Assembly: GCA_041583495.1 (NCBI GenBank) | Contig: JBFHFS010000036.1 | Location: 1 to 49,603 of the forward strand | Reading direction: 5' to 3' | From: JBFHFS01 sp041583495 | GTDB lineage: Bacteria > Bacteroidota > Bacteroidia > Bacteroidales > Marinilabiliaceae | Length of the DNA stretch: 49,603 bases | In this document: piece after piece, positions 6,716-14,629 of the stretch | Position numbering within the stretch: the stretch's first letter is position 1 | How the letters are laid out: every line of letters begins with the position of its first letter | Made by a program: the position numbers and the translations under genes | Notes under the pieces: model-generated | Told to the model about the DNA's origin: nothing | Seen by the model: only the letters and a program-made list of their open reading frames with translations | Database searches by the model: none

Positions 6716-9247
6716 ATGCAAGTGAGCCAAACAAACGTTAATTCACATATGAATTTAGCCGAACTAACCAATGGACAAGAAGGCGTTATTGTCAAGGTTA
6801 AGGGACATGGAGCATTCAGAAAGCGCATCATTGAGATGGGTTTTATCCGTGGAAAAAAGGTTAAGGTCATAAAAAATGCCCCTTTAAAAGACCCCATCGA
6901 ATATCAGGTCATCGACTATATGGTTTCGCTTAGACGCAATGAAGCCCGAATGATTGAGATTGTGACCCTTGAGGAAGCCAAAAAAATGGGGATGGAAGCG
7001 GGCACTTTCAATGGCACCCTTTCGGATGATTTTCTTACCCGTACAGCCAATATAAACCGCAAAACCATTAACGTAGCCTTGGTTGGAAATCCCAACTGCG
7101 GAAAAACCACCATTTTCAATTACGCAAGCGGCGCAAACGAGCATGTGGGCAATTACGGCGGCGTTACCATTGATGTTAAAACCGGCACGTTCCAGCACAA
7201 TGGCTACACCCTTATCGTGTCCGATCTTCCAGGCACCTATTCCTTGTCGGCCTACAGCCCTGAGGAAGTTTATGTTCGGGAACACATCAGCCAACAAACC
7301 CCCGATATCATCCTCAACGTTGTAGATGCCTCCAATATTGAGCGTAATTTATACCTCACCACCCAGCTTATCGACATGGATGTTCGAACAGTTCTGGCTC
7401 TCAACATGTTCGATGATCTTAAAAAAAAGGGGGATCACTTAAACTACCAACAATTAGGAAAAATGCTGGGAATCCCCTTTGTGCCAACGATTGGAGCCAG
7501 GGGTAAGGGCATCAATGAACTCTTCCAAAAAGTAATTGATGTTTATGAGGATAACGATCCTGACGCTCGGCAGATTAAGATCAACTACGGAGAAACCATC
7601 GAGGAGGCCATAGAGGAGATAGAAAACAAAATAGTTGATTTCCCAAAACTTACCAGCAAGATATCCTCCCGTTTTTTAGCACTCAAGCTTTTGGAGAAGG
7701 ACATTGTTTTTAAGGAACAATTAAGCAAGAAAAAGTACCGTTCGGTGGAAGCCGAAGCCGAGAAGCAGTCAAAAAAAATTGAACTGACCCTAAAGGAAGA
7801 TACCGAAACGATCATTACCGATGCCCGTTACGGCTTCATTGCAGGTGCATTAAAAGAGACCTACCGCGAGAACCCCCGAAAAAGGAGACGCAAAACCGAA
7901 ACCATTGATGCTTTTTTAACCCACCGACTCTTTGGGTTCCCAATTTTTTTCTTTTTTATCTGGGTGATGTTTCAGGCCACTTTCAAGCTGGGTGAATATC
8001 CGATGAACTGGATAGAGCAAGGGGTTTCCCTTCTCTCATCCTGGGTGGTCAAGATGATGCCTCCAGGCCCCTTCACCGACCTGATTGTGGATGGGATCAT
8101 TGGCGGAGTGGGAGGTGTAATTGTATTCCTGCCCAACATACTGATTCTCTTTTTCTTTATCTCGTTCATGGAAGACACGGGCTACATGTCGCGGGCAGCA
8201 TTTATCATGGACAAAGTGATGCATAAGATAGGGTTGCATGGCAAATCCTTTATTCCCCTGATCATGGGCTTCGGATGCAACGTACCTGCCATCATGGCTA
8301 CCCGCACCATAGAAGACCGCAACAACCGGCTGCTTACCATCCTCATCAATCCCCTGATGTCGTGCAGCGCCCGCCTGCCGGTTTACATTCTTCTTATTGG
8401 TGCCTTTTTTCCCACAAGTCCGGGTACCATCCTGTTCCTGCTCTATGCCACTGGCATTGGGTTAGCCATAATGGTAGCCCGATTGTTTAAGCGAATCTTA
8501 TTTAAGAAAAGCGATGTGCCCTTCGTTATGGAACTGCCTCCCTATCGGGTCCCCACCCTAAAGAGCACCTCCCGCCACATGTGGCATAAGGGTCGTCAGT
8601 ACCTCAAGAAAATGGGCGGGGTTATCATGATTGCCTCCATCATCATTTGGTTTTTAGGCTACTACCCCCGCGAAAATGAACAAACACGGGCCATAGAGCA
8701 ACAAAAAAAGGAAATCATGGCCCAGTTACCTCTCCCCATTGTCCAGCAACAAATGGAATCTGTGGCTCACCCCACGACCAACACGCGGGAAACACTGCGA
8801 GAACTTAATGAATTGCAGGAACATGTTCGCCACGAGGGAAGCTATATTGGGGCATTGGGCAAAGCCATTGAGCCTGCTCTGAGCCCTCTGGGTTTTGACT
8901 GGAAAATGGGTGTAAGCCTGCTGAGCGGAATCGCTGCCAAAGAGATTGTGGTGAGCACGATGTCGGTGCTTTACCAGGCAGAGGGGACAGATAAGAAAGG
9001 CAATTCGAATCTGATAGAAAAGATAAGGTCCGATACCCACACGGATGGCACCATGACTTTCACCCCTCTGGTGGCCTTCTCATTTTTGCTTTTCACCCTG
9101 ATTTACTTCCCTTGCATTGCGGTGGTTGCCGCCATTAAAAAAGAATCAGGGTCCTGGAAATGGGCTGCCTTCACCATTTTTTACACCACCGGTCTGGCCT
9201 GGTTAATCTCATTCCTGTTTTACCAGATTGGTCAACTAATATTATAA
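6716..9247 (+). CDS. feoB: Ferrous iron transporter FeoA-FeoB fusion
   Basis: A GTP-dependent Fe2+ uptake protein of the inner membrane, 843 residues. Residues about 12-82 are a fused FeoA SH3-like domain (LTNGQEGVIVKVKG, KRIIEMGFIRGKKV). The G domain follows with G1 GNPNCGKT (124-131), G3 DLPG (170-173) and G4 NMFD. A helical spacer leads to the membrane part with two Gate-type regions (GFGCNVPAIMATRTI, LMSCSARLPVY), and a late AAKEIVVSTMSVLY segment. FeoA-FeoB fusion is usual in Bacteroidota. It forms an operon with the small Cys-rich gene that begins three bases after its stop. Iron control is likely but no operator was identified. Confidence 0.97.
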   Translation: MQVSQTNVNSHMNLAELTNGQEGVIVKVKGHGAFRKRIIEMGFIRGKKVKVIKNAPLKDPIEYQVIDYMVSLRRNEARMIEIVTLEEAKKMGMEAGTFNGTLSDDFLTRTANINRKTINVALVGNPNCGKTTIFNYASGANEHVGNYGGVTIDVKTGTFQHNGYTLIVSDLPGTYSLSAYSPEEVYVREHISQQTPDIILNVVDASNIERNLYLTTQLIDMDVRTVLALNMFDDLKKKGDHLNYQQLGKMLGIPFVPTIGARGKGINELFQKVIDVYEDNDPDARQIKINYGETIEEAIEEIENKIVDFPKLTSKISSRFLALKLLEKDIVFKEQLSKKKYRSVEAEAEKQSKKIELTLKEDTETIITDARYGFIAGALKETYRENPRKRRRKTETIDAFLTHRLFGFPIFFFFIWVMFQATFKLGEYPMNWIEQGVSLLSSWVVKMMPPGPFTDLIVDGIIGGVGGVIVFLPNILILFFFISFMEDTGYMSRAAFIMDKVMHKIGLHGKSFIPLIMGFGCNVPAIMATRTIEDRNNRLLTILINPLMSCSARLPVYILLIGAFFPTSPGTILFLLYATGIGLAIMVARLFKRILFKKSDVPFVMELPPYRVPTLKSTSRHMWHKGRQYLKKMGGVIMIASIIIWFLGYYPRENEQTRAIEQQKKEIMAQLPLPIVQQQMESVAHPTTNTRETLRELNELQEHVRHEGSYIGALGKAIEPALSPLGFDWKMGVSLLSGIAAKEIVVSTMSVLYQAEGTDKKGNSNLIEKIRSDTHTDGTMTFTPLVAFSFLLFTLIYFPCIAVVAAIKKESGSWKWAAFTIFYTTGLAWLISFLFYQIGQLIL

Positions 9248-9250
9248 GCT

Positions 9251-9517
9251 ATGATACAGGAAATACTTACTTGGACGACTGTGACAGGCGCAATAATATA
9301 CACCCTATTCTCCTTCGGGAAAATCCTTTTTTCCAGGAACCAGGGAAGCGCTTGTGGGGGGGGATGCGTTCAGTGTGAAGCTAAAAGCCTGTTGATGAAA
9401 GACCTAAACAAACCACCCCATAGGAACCACCACCCTGCGGGAAAAAATAAAAAAAAGACATCTGAATCGTTTCACCCCCCGGTAAAACTAGTTAATCGCA
9501 GGGGGGATATTTTTTAG
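9251..9517 (+). CDS. FeoB-associated Cys-rich membrane protein
   Basis: An 88-residue protein with one N-terminal membrane helix (about residues 8-28) followed by the Cys cluster CGGGCVQC. This matches the small FeoB-associated proteins encoded next to feoB in Bacteroidota and related to FeoC/FeoP-type partners; the role is probably to assist iron transfer at the cytoplasmic mouth. The basic tail after about residue 55 is longer than usual for the family. Its last 30 bases overlap the 3' end of pepD, transcribed from the other strand. Confidence 0.85.
   Translation: MIQEILTWTTVTGAIIYTLFSFGKILFSRNQGSACGGGCVQCEAKSLLMKDLNKPPHRNHHPAGKNKKKTSESFHPPVKLVNRRGDIF
9475..9517 (+). terminator. Possible terminator of the feo operon inside the gene overlap
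   Basis: CCCCCC at 9475-9480 can pair with GGGGGG at 9501-9506, followed by ATATTTTTT. The loop is 20 bases, longer than ideal. It lies within the coding ends of both the Cys-rich gene and pepD. Confidence 0.4.
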
Positions 9518-10957
9518 AATATCCAGAAGGTGGTCCCAAAACTTCTTAACGGTTTCGATTTGCAACCTTTCATCAGGTGAGTGGGCACCTTTTATGGTAG
9601 GACCAATTGAAATCATATCCATGCCCGGGTATTTCTCAAGAAAAAGACCACACTCAAGCCCGGCATGAATGGCCTTCACCTCTATAGGTTTCTTAAACAG
9701 GCGCTGATACGACGCCCTGGCAATATCCAGTAATTGGGAATTCATATCGGGTTCCCATCCGGGGTACCCATCCGAATGCTCCACCTGGGCTCCGGCCAGT
9801 TCAAAAACACTTCTCACCATATTAGCCAGATCGGTTTTCGCACTCTCCACCGAGCTCCGCTGGCTGGTAGTAACCAGAACCCGGCCCTCTTTCATGCTCA
9901 CCGAAGCCAAATTGGTGGAGGTCTCCACCAAACCAGGAATCGCGAGACTCATGGCCATTACCCCATGGGGGCAGGCATACAGGGCATTAAGCAGAGAAGA
10001 TTGGAAATCTCCAGAAAACAGTTTCTCCGGGGTTTCGGCCGACCCCAGGCTTAACTGCACCCCAGGATCTGAGTGGCGCAATTCCTGTTCCACATCGCTG
10101 GCCATTAGATTAACGGCCACCCGCACCTCCTCTTTAAAGCGGGAAGGAACAGCCCCCAGGGCAAAAGCCTCCCGGGCAATGGCATTACGCAAATTACCCC
10201 CTTCGATCCGGGCCAGCCTAAAGTTGTATCGCCGGGCCAAATCCCACAGGGTCCGCACCAGAATCTTATTGGCATTTCCCAACCCTTTGTGAATCTCATC
10301 TCCTGAGTGCCCCCCTTTCAAGCCAGATATCCGGATCTCAATCCCCACCATTCCTTCCGCAACAGGCTCAAAAACCGGATCGAACCAGGCGAGGGCATCC
10401 ATGCCGCCAGCGCACCCGATAAACAATTCCCCTTCATCTTCTGAGTCGAGATTAAGAAGCAATCGTCCGTCAAAAAATCCCTCCTGAAGATTAAAAGCAC
10501 CGGTCAATCCGGTTTCCTCATCCACTGTAAAAAGGGCCTCGATTGGTCCATGGGGAATATCAGTGGAAGCCAGCAAAGCCAATTGAGCTGCCATACCAAT
10601 CCCGTCGTCGGCGCCCAGCGTGGTCCCTGTGGCCTTCACCCACTCACCCGAGACAATGGGAACAATGGGATCGTTGTAGAAGTCGTGCACCGTCTCGCTG
10701 TTCTTCTCCCCTACCATATCCACGTGAGATTGCAACACCACCGTCTTTAGTCCTTCCAGCCCCTTAGTAGCTGGCTTGGAGATCAATACATTGCCAATCT
10801 TATCACGCTTCACCTCCAGGCCCTGGGAGGCCCCAAAGTTCATCAAATAGGCAATGATTTTATCCTCCCGCTTCGAGGGGCGGGGGACTTCACAGATCTG
10901 TGAAAAATAATTCCACACGCTCTGTGGTTCAAGGTCTTTAAAAACAGGATTATTCAT
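9488..10957 (-). CDS. pepD: Cytosolic non-specific dipeptidase (aminoacyl-histidine dipeptidase)
   Basis: A zinc-dependent M20 peptidase of the PepD type that hydrolyses Xaa-His and other dipeptides in the cytoplasm. The frame from the chosen ATG gives 489 residues, the usual length. Metal and catalytic motifs are in order: QSHVDMV, TTLGADDGIGMA, TVDEETGLTGA, the SEDEGELFIGCAGG segment, GGHSGDEIH, and a C-terminal HAGLECGLF. The open frame extends 40 codons upstream, but those codons lie inside the preceding gene and look unlike the family. The chosen ATG overlaps the end of the upstream gene by eight bases, showing translational coupling. Confidence 0.93.
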   Translation of the reverse strand: MNNPVFKDLEPQSVWNYFSQICEVPRPSKREDKIIAYLMNFGASQGLEVKRDKIGNVLISKPATKGLEGLKTVVLQSHVDMVGEKNSETVHDFYNDPIVPIVSGEWVKATGTTLGADDGIGMAAQLALLASTDIPHGPIEALFTVDEETGLTGAFNLQEGFFDGRLLLNLDSEDEGELFIGCAGGMDALAWFDPVFEPVAEGMVGIEIRISGLKGGHSGDEIHKGLGNANKILVRTLWDLARRYNFRLARIEGGNLRNAIAREAFALGAVPSRFKEEVRVAVNLMASDVEQELRHSDPGVQLSLGSAETPEKLFSGDFQSSLLNALYACPHGVMAMSLAIPGLVETSTNLASVSMKEGRVLVTTSQRSSVESAKTDLANMVRSVFELAGAQVEHSDGYPGWEPDMNSQLLDIARASYQRLFKKPIEVKAIHAGLECGLFLEKYPGMDMISIGPTIKGAHSPDERLQIETVKKFWDHLLDILKNIPPAIN

Positions 10958-11822
10958 CAAGTATCGATATAAATTCTTTGATTTCGGCACATTTAAGAGG
11001 TAAGCCCATTCCCTCGTATGCCAGCAATAAATTCTTAAACAACCGAAGAACGGTATCTTGGTTGGAGCAAGGCACAAGGAAAGATTCGTTGGGCTCCAAT
11101 TTCTGCTGCTGAATAAAGGAATCGATCTCTTTTCGGCCCAGCACAGCCCCTTTATTAATAGGGTTTATATAGAAAAGAACCGATTGGGGGTTGGAAAAGA
11201 GTTCTTTATTATTCAACGCTGAGTCATCGAGGTAAGCCAGGAGAAAGTTCCGCGGAAGATTAACGCCATACACGGGTAAGCCCAGACGCTGGGCTACCAG
11301 AGAATAGATAACCGACAAAGAGATGGGATTCCCTTTACGGGTATCGAGCACATCGCAGATAAACGAGTTTTGGGGGGCCATAAGACGACTCTTATTACGA
11401 CCAAATCCATGCACATCGAAAAGGATATGATTAATGATTCGTACTTTTTCGAGAGCTGTAAAATGCTCGCTAATTTCCAGCCAAACATCTTTCCTCAGCC
11501 TGTTAATAGTCTGGTCTATTTCATCAAAATCAAGCTCCGGATATTGATAGCGAGCCACCAACCAGGCTCCTTCCAGAAGTTTTTTTTCAGGGTCGGACTT
11601 CCACGTCTTAAGCCTGTTTCTCAGATCTTTGAGTTGAAGATTATGAATAATATTCTCAATCCGGTGTTGACACAAATCGTCCTGAGTGGATTCCCATGCC
11701 CGCTCCAATTGTGACACAATAACGACCTCCTCCTTCAGTAATTCACCCTCAACCGAGTTGAAGATCTCATCACTGGGATCGTCTAACAGCATAATAAGCG
11801 CATTAATGCGTTCGTTTTTCAT
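10950..11822 (-). CDS. SirB1-type transglutaminase-like protein
   Basis: A 290-residue cytoplasmic protein of the SirB1_N / transglutaminase-like 2 family. The central motif FDVHGFGRNK, then DTRKGNPISLSVIYSLVAQRLG and YGVNLPRNFLLAY, is that of the family. Members have a papain-like fold, but the classic Cys of active transglutaminases is not evident at the usual site, so enzymatic activity is uncertain. A C-terminal helical part (residues about 215-290) may be TPR-like. I chose the ATG at 11822 rather than an in-frame GTG four codons earlier. It lies 18 bases after the nucleoside phosphorylase gene and overlaps pepD. Confidence 0.82.
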   Translation of the reverse strand: MKNERINALIMLLDDPSDEIFNSVEGELLKEEVVIVSQLERAWESTQDDLCQHRIENIIHNLQLKDLRNRLKTWKSDPEKKLLEGAWLVARYQYPELDFDEIDQTINRLRKDVWLEISEHFTALEKVRIINHILFDVHGFGRNKSRLMAPQNSFICDVLDTRKGNPISLSVIYSLVAQRLGLPVYGVNLPRNFLLAYLDDSALNNKELFSNPQSVLFYINPINKGAVLGRKEIDSFIQQQKLEPNESFLVPCSNQDTVLRLFKNLLLAYEGMGLPLKCAEIKEFISILDE

Positions 11823-11840
11823 TATTAGCGACACCCAAAT

Positions 11841-12737
11841 TTATTGAGACAAACGATCCAGCACAAACTGAATCAAATTCCTGACTACGGGCTTATAATC
11901 GGCACTATAGGTCCCGGCTTCGCGATTGGCTATGATGGCACAAACGGTAGCGGCACTGTGTCCGAGCAACATGGAGAGCCCATAGATGGCAGAGCACTCC
12001 ATTTCATAGTTTGTAATACGGAATCCGTGGTATTTAAAGGCCGACAAATTCCTGTTAATTTCAGGATCCTGCAGCGGCAGTCGGATAACCCGGCCCTGAG
12101 GGCCATAAAAGCCCGGAGCGGAGATGGTAATTCCGGTGTGGACAGGTTTTCCCGACAGGAGTGAAAATAAGGCTGGATCTGCATCGACCACATAGGGGGT
12201 TGCCAGCCGTGAAAACCACTTCAAATTACTGGTGAAAGCCTGCTCTAACTCCTGGTCATTAATTTTTGAAAGGTTACCATAAAAATTAAGCAATCCATCT
12301 ATCCCGATGGCCTTACGGCTCAACAACCAGCTGTCCACAGGCAAATCGGCCTGAAGAGAGCCCGAGGTTCCTATGCGAACGATTCTCAACGACACCATCT
12401 TTTCCTTCACGGTGCGGGTATTAAAATCCACATTCACCAGGGCATCCAGTTCGTTTAAGACGATATCAATATTATCGGTTCCGATACCGGTAGATAATAC
12501 GGTAAACCGGGTGCCCATATAGCTGCCTGTTTTAGATACAAACTCACGGTTGGCCGCGGAGCTCTCCACCGAATCAAAGAATCCTGCAACCGTCTCCACC
12601 CTACCCGGGTCGCCTACCAAGATCACATTGGGGGCCAGCTCGCCCGGCTTAATATGCAGGTGAAAAACAGACCCATCTGCATTTAGAATCAATTCGGAGT
12701 CTTCTATTTTTCTCATAACAGATTGCTTATTAAACAT
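11841..12737 (-). CDS. Nucleoside phosphorylase (uridine phosphorylase-like)
   Basis: A 298-residue member of the PNP/UDP phosphorylase superfamily, which cleaves nucleosides with phosphate to give the base and ribose 1-phosphate. The phosphate-binding GDPGRVE sits near residue 43, followed by TGIGTDNIDIVLNEL, IRIGTSGSL-like (here VRIGTSGSLQ) and the ribose-binding NYEMECSAIYG. The last motif suggests a pyrimidine-type enzyme, but the base preference cannot be fixed from sequence alone. A shorter start at 12716 (MRKIED) is possible. It heads a leftward three-gene operon with the transglutaminase-like gene and pepD. Confidence 0.88.
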   Translation of the reverse strand: MFNKQSVMRKIEDSELILNADGSVFHLHIKPGELAPNVILVGDPGRVETVAGFFDSVESSAANREFVSKTGSYMGTRFTVLSTGIGTDNIDIVLNELDALVNVDFNTRTVKEKMVSLRIVRIGTSGSLQADLPVDSWLLSRKAIGIDGLLNFYGNLSKINDQELEQAFTSNLKWFSRLATPYVVDADPALFSLLSGKPVHTGITISAPGFYGPQGRVIRLPLQDPEINRNLSAFKYHGFRITNYEMECSAIYGLSMLLGHSAATVCAIIANREAGTYSADYKPVVRNLIQFVLDRLSQ

Positions 12738-12776
12738 TTCCTTCCCAACACCTGTACTCCCGGTTCCTCTTCAACT

Positions 12777-12803
12777 CAAAAATAAGAAAATTTCTTATTT
12801 TTG
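12777..12803. promoter_or_regulatory. Palindromic divergent promoter
   Basis: A perfect inverted repeat of 13 bases around one central base. Each outer end reads TATTTTTG outward, a match to the -7 element TANNTTTG on both strands: 12796-12803 for the DUF4293 gene and 12784-12777 for the nucleoside phosphorylase. A TTTG for the leftward promoter lies at 12810-12807, 22 bases from its -7 element; no clear rightward -33 is seen. The two promoters overlap back to back and may compete. Confidence 0.6.
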
Positions 12804-12820
12804 TGCCAAAACTAAGAATC

Positions 12821-13288
12821 ATGATTCAACGCATTCAGTCGGTCTTTTTAATATTAGCCACCCTTTTAACCGGGGCTCTTCTTTTTTTAACCATGGCGCA
12901 GATGGCAAACGACCAGGCCCTCTACGAACTTACCTGGCGGGGGGTATATTTGCTCGAAGCTGGGAAAAGCCCTCTTCTTGTGCTACCAGCCTGGGCACTC
13001 TCCATCTTAACGGTTACCACCACAGCCATTTCGTGGATTACTCTCTTCTTATACAAAAAGCGGATGCTTCAAATACGGCTCTGTGCTCTCAACCTGGGCT
13101 TATTACTAGGGTTGTCAGGCATGATCTTTTATATGGCCAAAAGCACCGCCAAAGAACTGAGTGCAACAGATGTATCCTTTAACTGGCCTCTGGTATTGCC
13201 ATTAATCGCCTTTATTCTTATCGTGATGTCTATCAGAGCCATCGGAAAAGATGAGGCATTGGTTCGCTCTTTGGATCGCATCCGTTAA
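12821..13288 (+). CDS. DUF4293 membrane protein
   Basis: A 155-residue integral membrane protein with four predicted helices (about residues 5-25, 48-70, 77-98, 120-140), matching the Bacteroidota family DUF4293, whose proteins start MIQRIQSVFLILA as here. Function unknown. The frame is open from a GTG at 12803, but that codon lies inside the -7 promoter element, so the ATG at 12821 is the real start, with a leader of about 10 bases. It converges on sucB with 17 bases between the stop codons and no clear terminator. Confidence 0.85.
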   Translation: MIQRIQSVFLILATLLTGALLFLTMAQMANDQALYELTWRGVYLLEAGKSPLLVLPAWALSILTVTTTAISWITLFLYKKRMLQIRLCALNLGLLLGLSGMIFYMAKSTAKELSATDVSFNWPLVLPLIAFILIVMSIRAIGKDEALVRSLDRIR

Positions 13289-13305
13289 TGCCTGCGGTTC
13301 GGCCG

Positions 13306-14604
13306 CTAAATCTCGAGCAATTGCGCCAACGGATCTGCGCCTCCACTCAACAGCAGACGGGGATCTTCCAGCATCTTCTTCAGATCCATTAAAAACCCAA
13401 CAGAATCTTTGCCATCGATGAGCCGGTGATCGTAGCTTAGAGCCACGTACATCATAGGTCGAACCTCCACCTTGCCATTGATGGCCACAGGGCGCTCCAC
13501 GATATTATGCATCCCCAGGATAGCCGATTGAGGAGGATTGATCAAGGGGGTGGAGAGCAAAGACCCGAATATTCCGCCATTGGTAATGGTAAAGGTTCCC
13601 CCGGTCATCTCTTCCAGAGATATTTTTCCCGAGCGGGCTTTTGAGGCCAGTGTTCCTAACCGGGACTCTATATCGGCCAGCGAGAGTGACTGAGCATCCC
13701 TGATCACGGGCACCATGAGGCCTTTAGGGGTTTGCACGGCGATGGAAACATCCACGTAATCCGGAGTAACAATCTCCTCCTCGTCCATCATACTGTTAAC
13801 CATGGGCCGGTTCCTTAGAGCCAGGGCGGAAGCCTTGATAAAAAATGACATGAAGCCCAATTTAACCCCATGCTTTTCGACGAAGGCCGGCTGATATTTT
13901 TTCCGAAGAGACATCACCTCCGACATATCCACTTCGTTGAAAGTGGTGAGCATTGCGGTCTCATTTTTAACCTTCACCAAACGCTGACTCAGTTTTTTTC
14001 GCAACTGACTCATCTTCTTTCTCTCTTCCGTTCTTGAGGAAGGGGTATGAGCAGGCCCAAAGGCTCCTGCTGGATTTGAAAGGAGGGTGTCGATATCTCC
14101 GGCGGTCACCTTTTTAAGCCCTTTAATCACCTCCTCTACAGAGAGGCCGGCGGCTTTCATCTTTTCGCGTGCAAGAGGTGTCAGCTTCACATCAGGGAAG
14201 GCAGACTCTCCCTTGGATATCTCCCCGGAGGATTCAGACTCGCGGGCCAGGATGGTTATATCCGGTTCTTTTGCTTTTGAAGCCAGGGGCTCGGAAGTTT
14301 TTTCTTTTTCCGGTTCGTCTTTAACCTGGGAAGAGGAAGCAACAGGAGCCTGTAACTCCTCAGGAATTTCTACTGAAGTATCGATCTGGCAGGCTATATC
14401 GCCTACTTTTACGGTTTCCCCGGCAGGCAACTTAATTAATATTTTCCCGCTCTCCGGGGCATTAAGCATGAGCGTGGCCTTGTCAGATTCAATTTCGGCC
14501 AAATCCTGATCTTTACGCACCAGGTCGCCATCCGAAACCAGCCATGTCGCTATCTCAACTTCAGTAATGGATTCACCGGGAGTGGGTATTTTAATATCTA
14601 TCAT
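13306..14604 (-). CDS. sucB: 2-oxoglutarate dehydrogenase E2 (dihydrolipoyl succinyltransferase)
   Basis: The core acyltransferase of the 2-oxoglutarate dehydrogenase complex in the TCA cycle, 432 residues. Residues 1-77 are one lipoyl domain with the modified Lys in ESDKATL (Lys42). A Pro/Glu/Ser-rich linker follows, then an E1/E3-binding domain (LTPLAREKMKAAGLSVEEV, about 140-175), then the catalytic domain ending in the active-site motif SYDHRLIDGKDSVGF with His and Asp. Pairing with sucA identifies it as E2 for 2-oxoglutarate rather than pyruvate. No E3 (lipoamide dehydrogenase) gene is next to it. Confidence 0.95.
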   Translation of the reverse strand: MIDIKIPTPGESITEVEIATWLVSDGDLVRKDQDLAEIESDKATLMLNAPESGKILIKLPAGETVKVGDIACQIDTSVEIPEELQAPVASSSQVKDEPEKEKTSEPLASKAKEPDITILARESESSGEISKGESAFPDVKLTPLAREKMKAAGLSVEEVIKGLKKVTAGDIDTLLSNPAGAFGPAHTPSSRTEERKKMSQLRKKLSQRLVKVKNETAMLTTFNEVDMSEVMSLRKKYQPAFVEKHGVKLGFMSFFIKASALALRNRPMVNSMMDEEEIVTPDYVDVSIAVQTPKGLMVPVIRDAQSLSLADIESRLGTLASKARSGKISLEEMTGGTFTITNGGIFGSLLSTPLINPPQSAILGMHNIVERPVAINGKVEVRPMMYVALSYDHRLIDGKDSVGFLMDLKKMLEDPRLLLSGGADPLAQLLEI

Positions 14605-14629
14605 TTTACTTAAAATTTTTCACCTTAAC

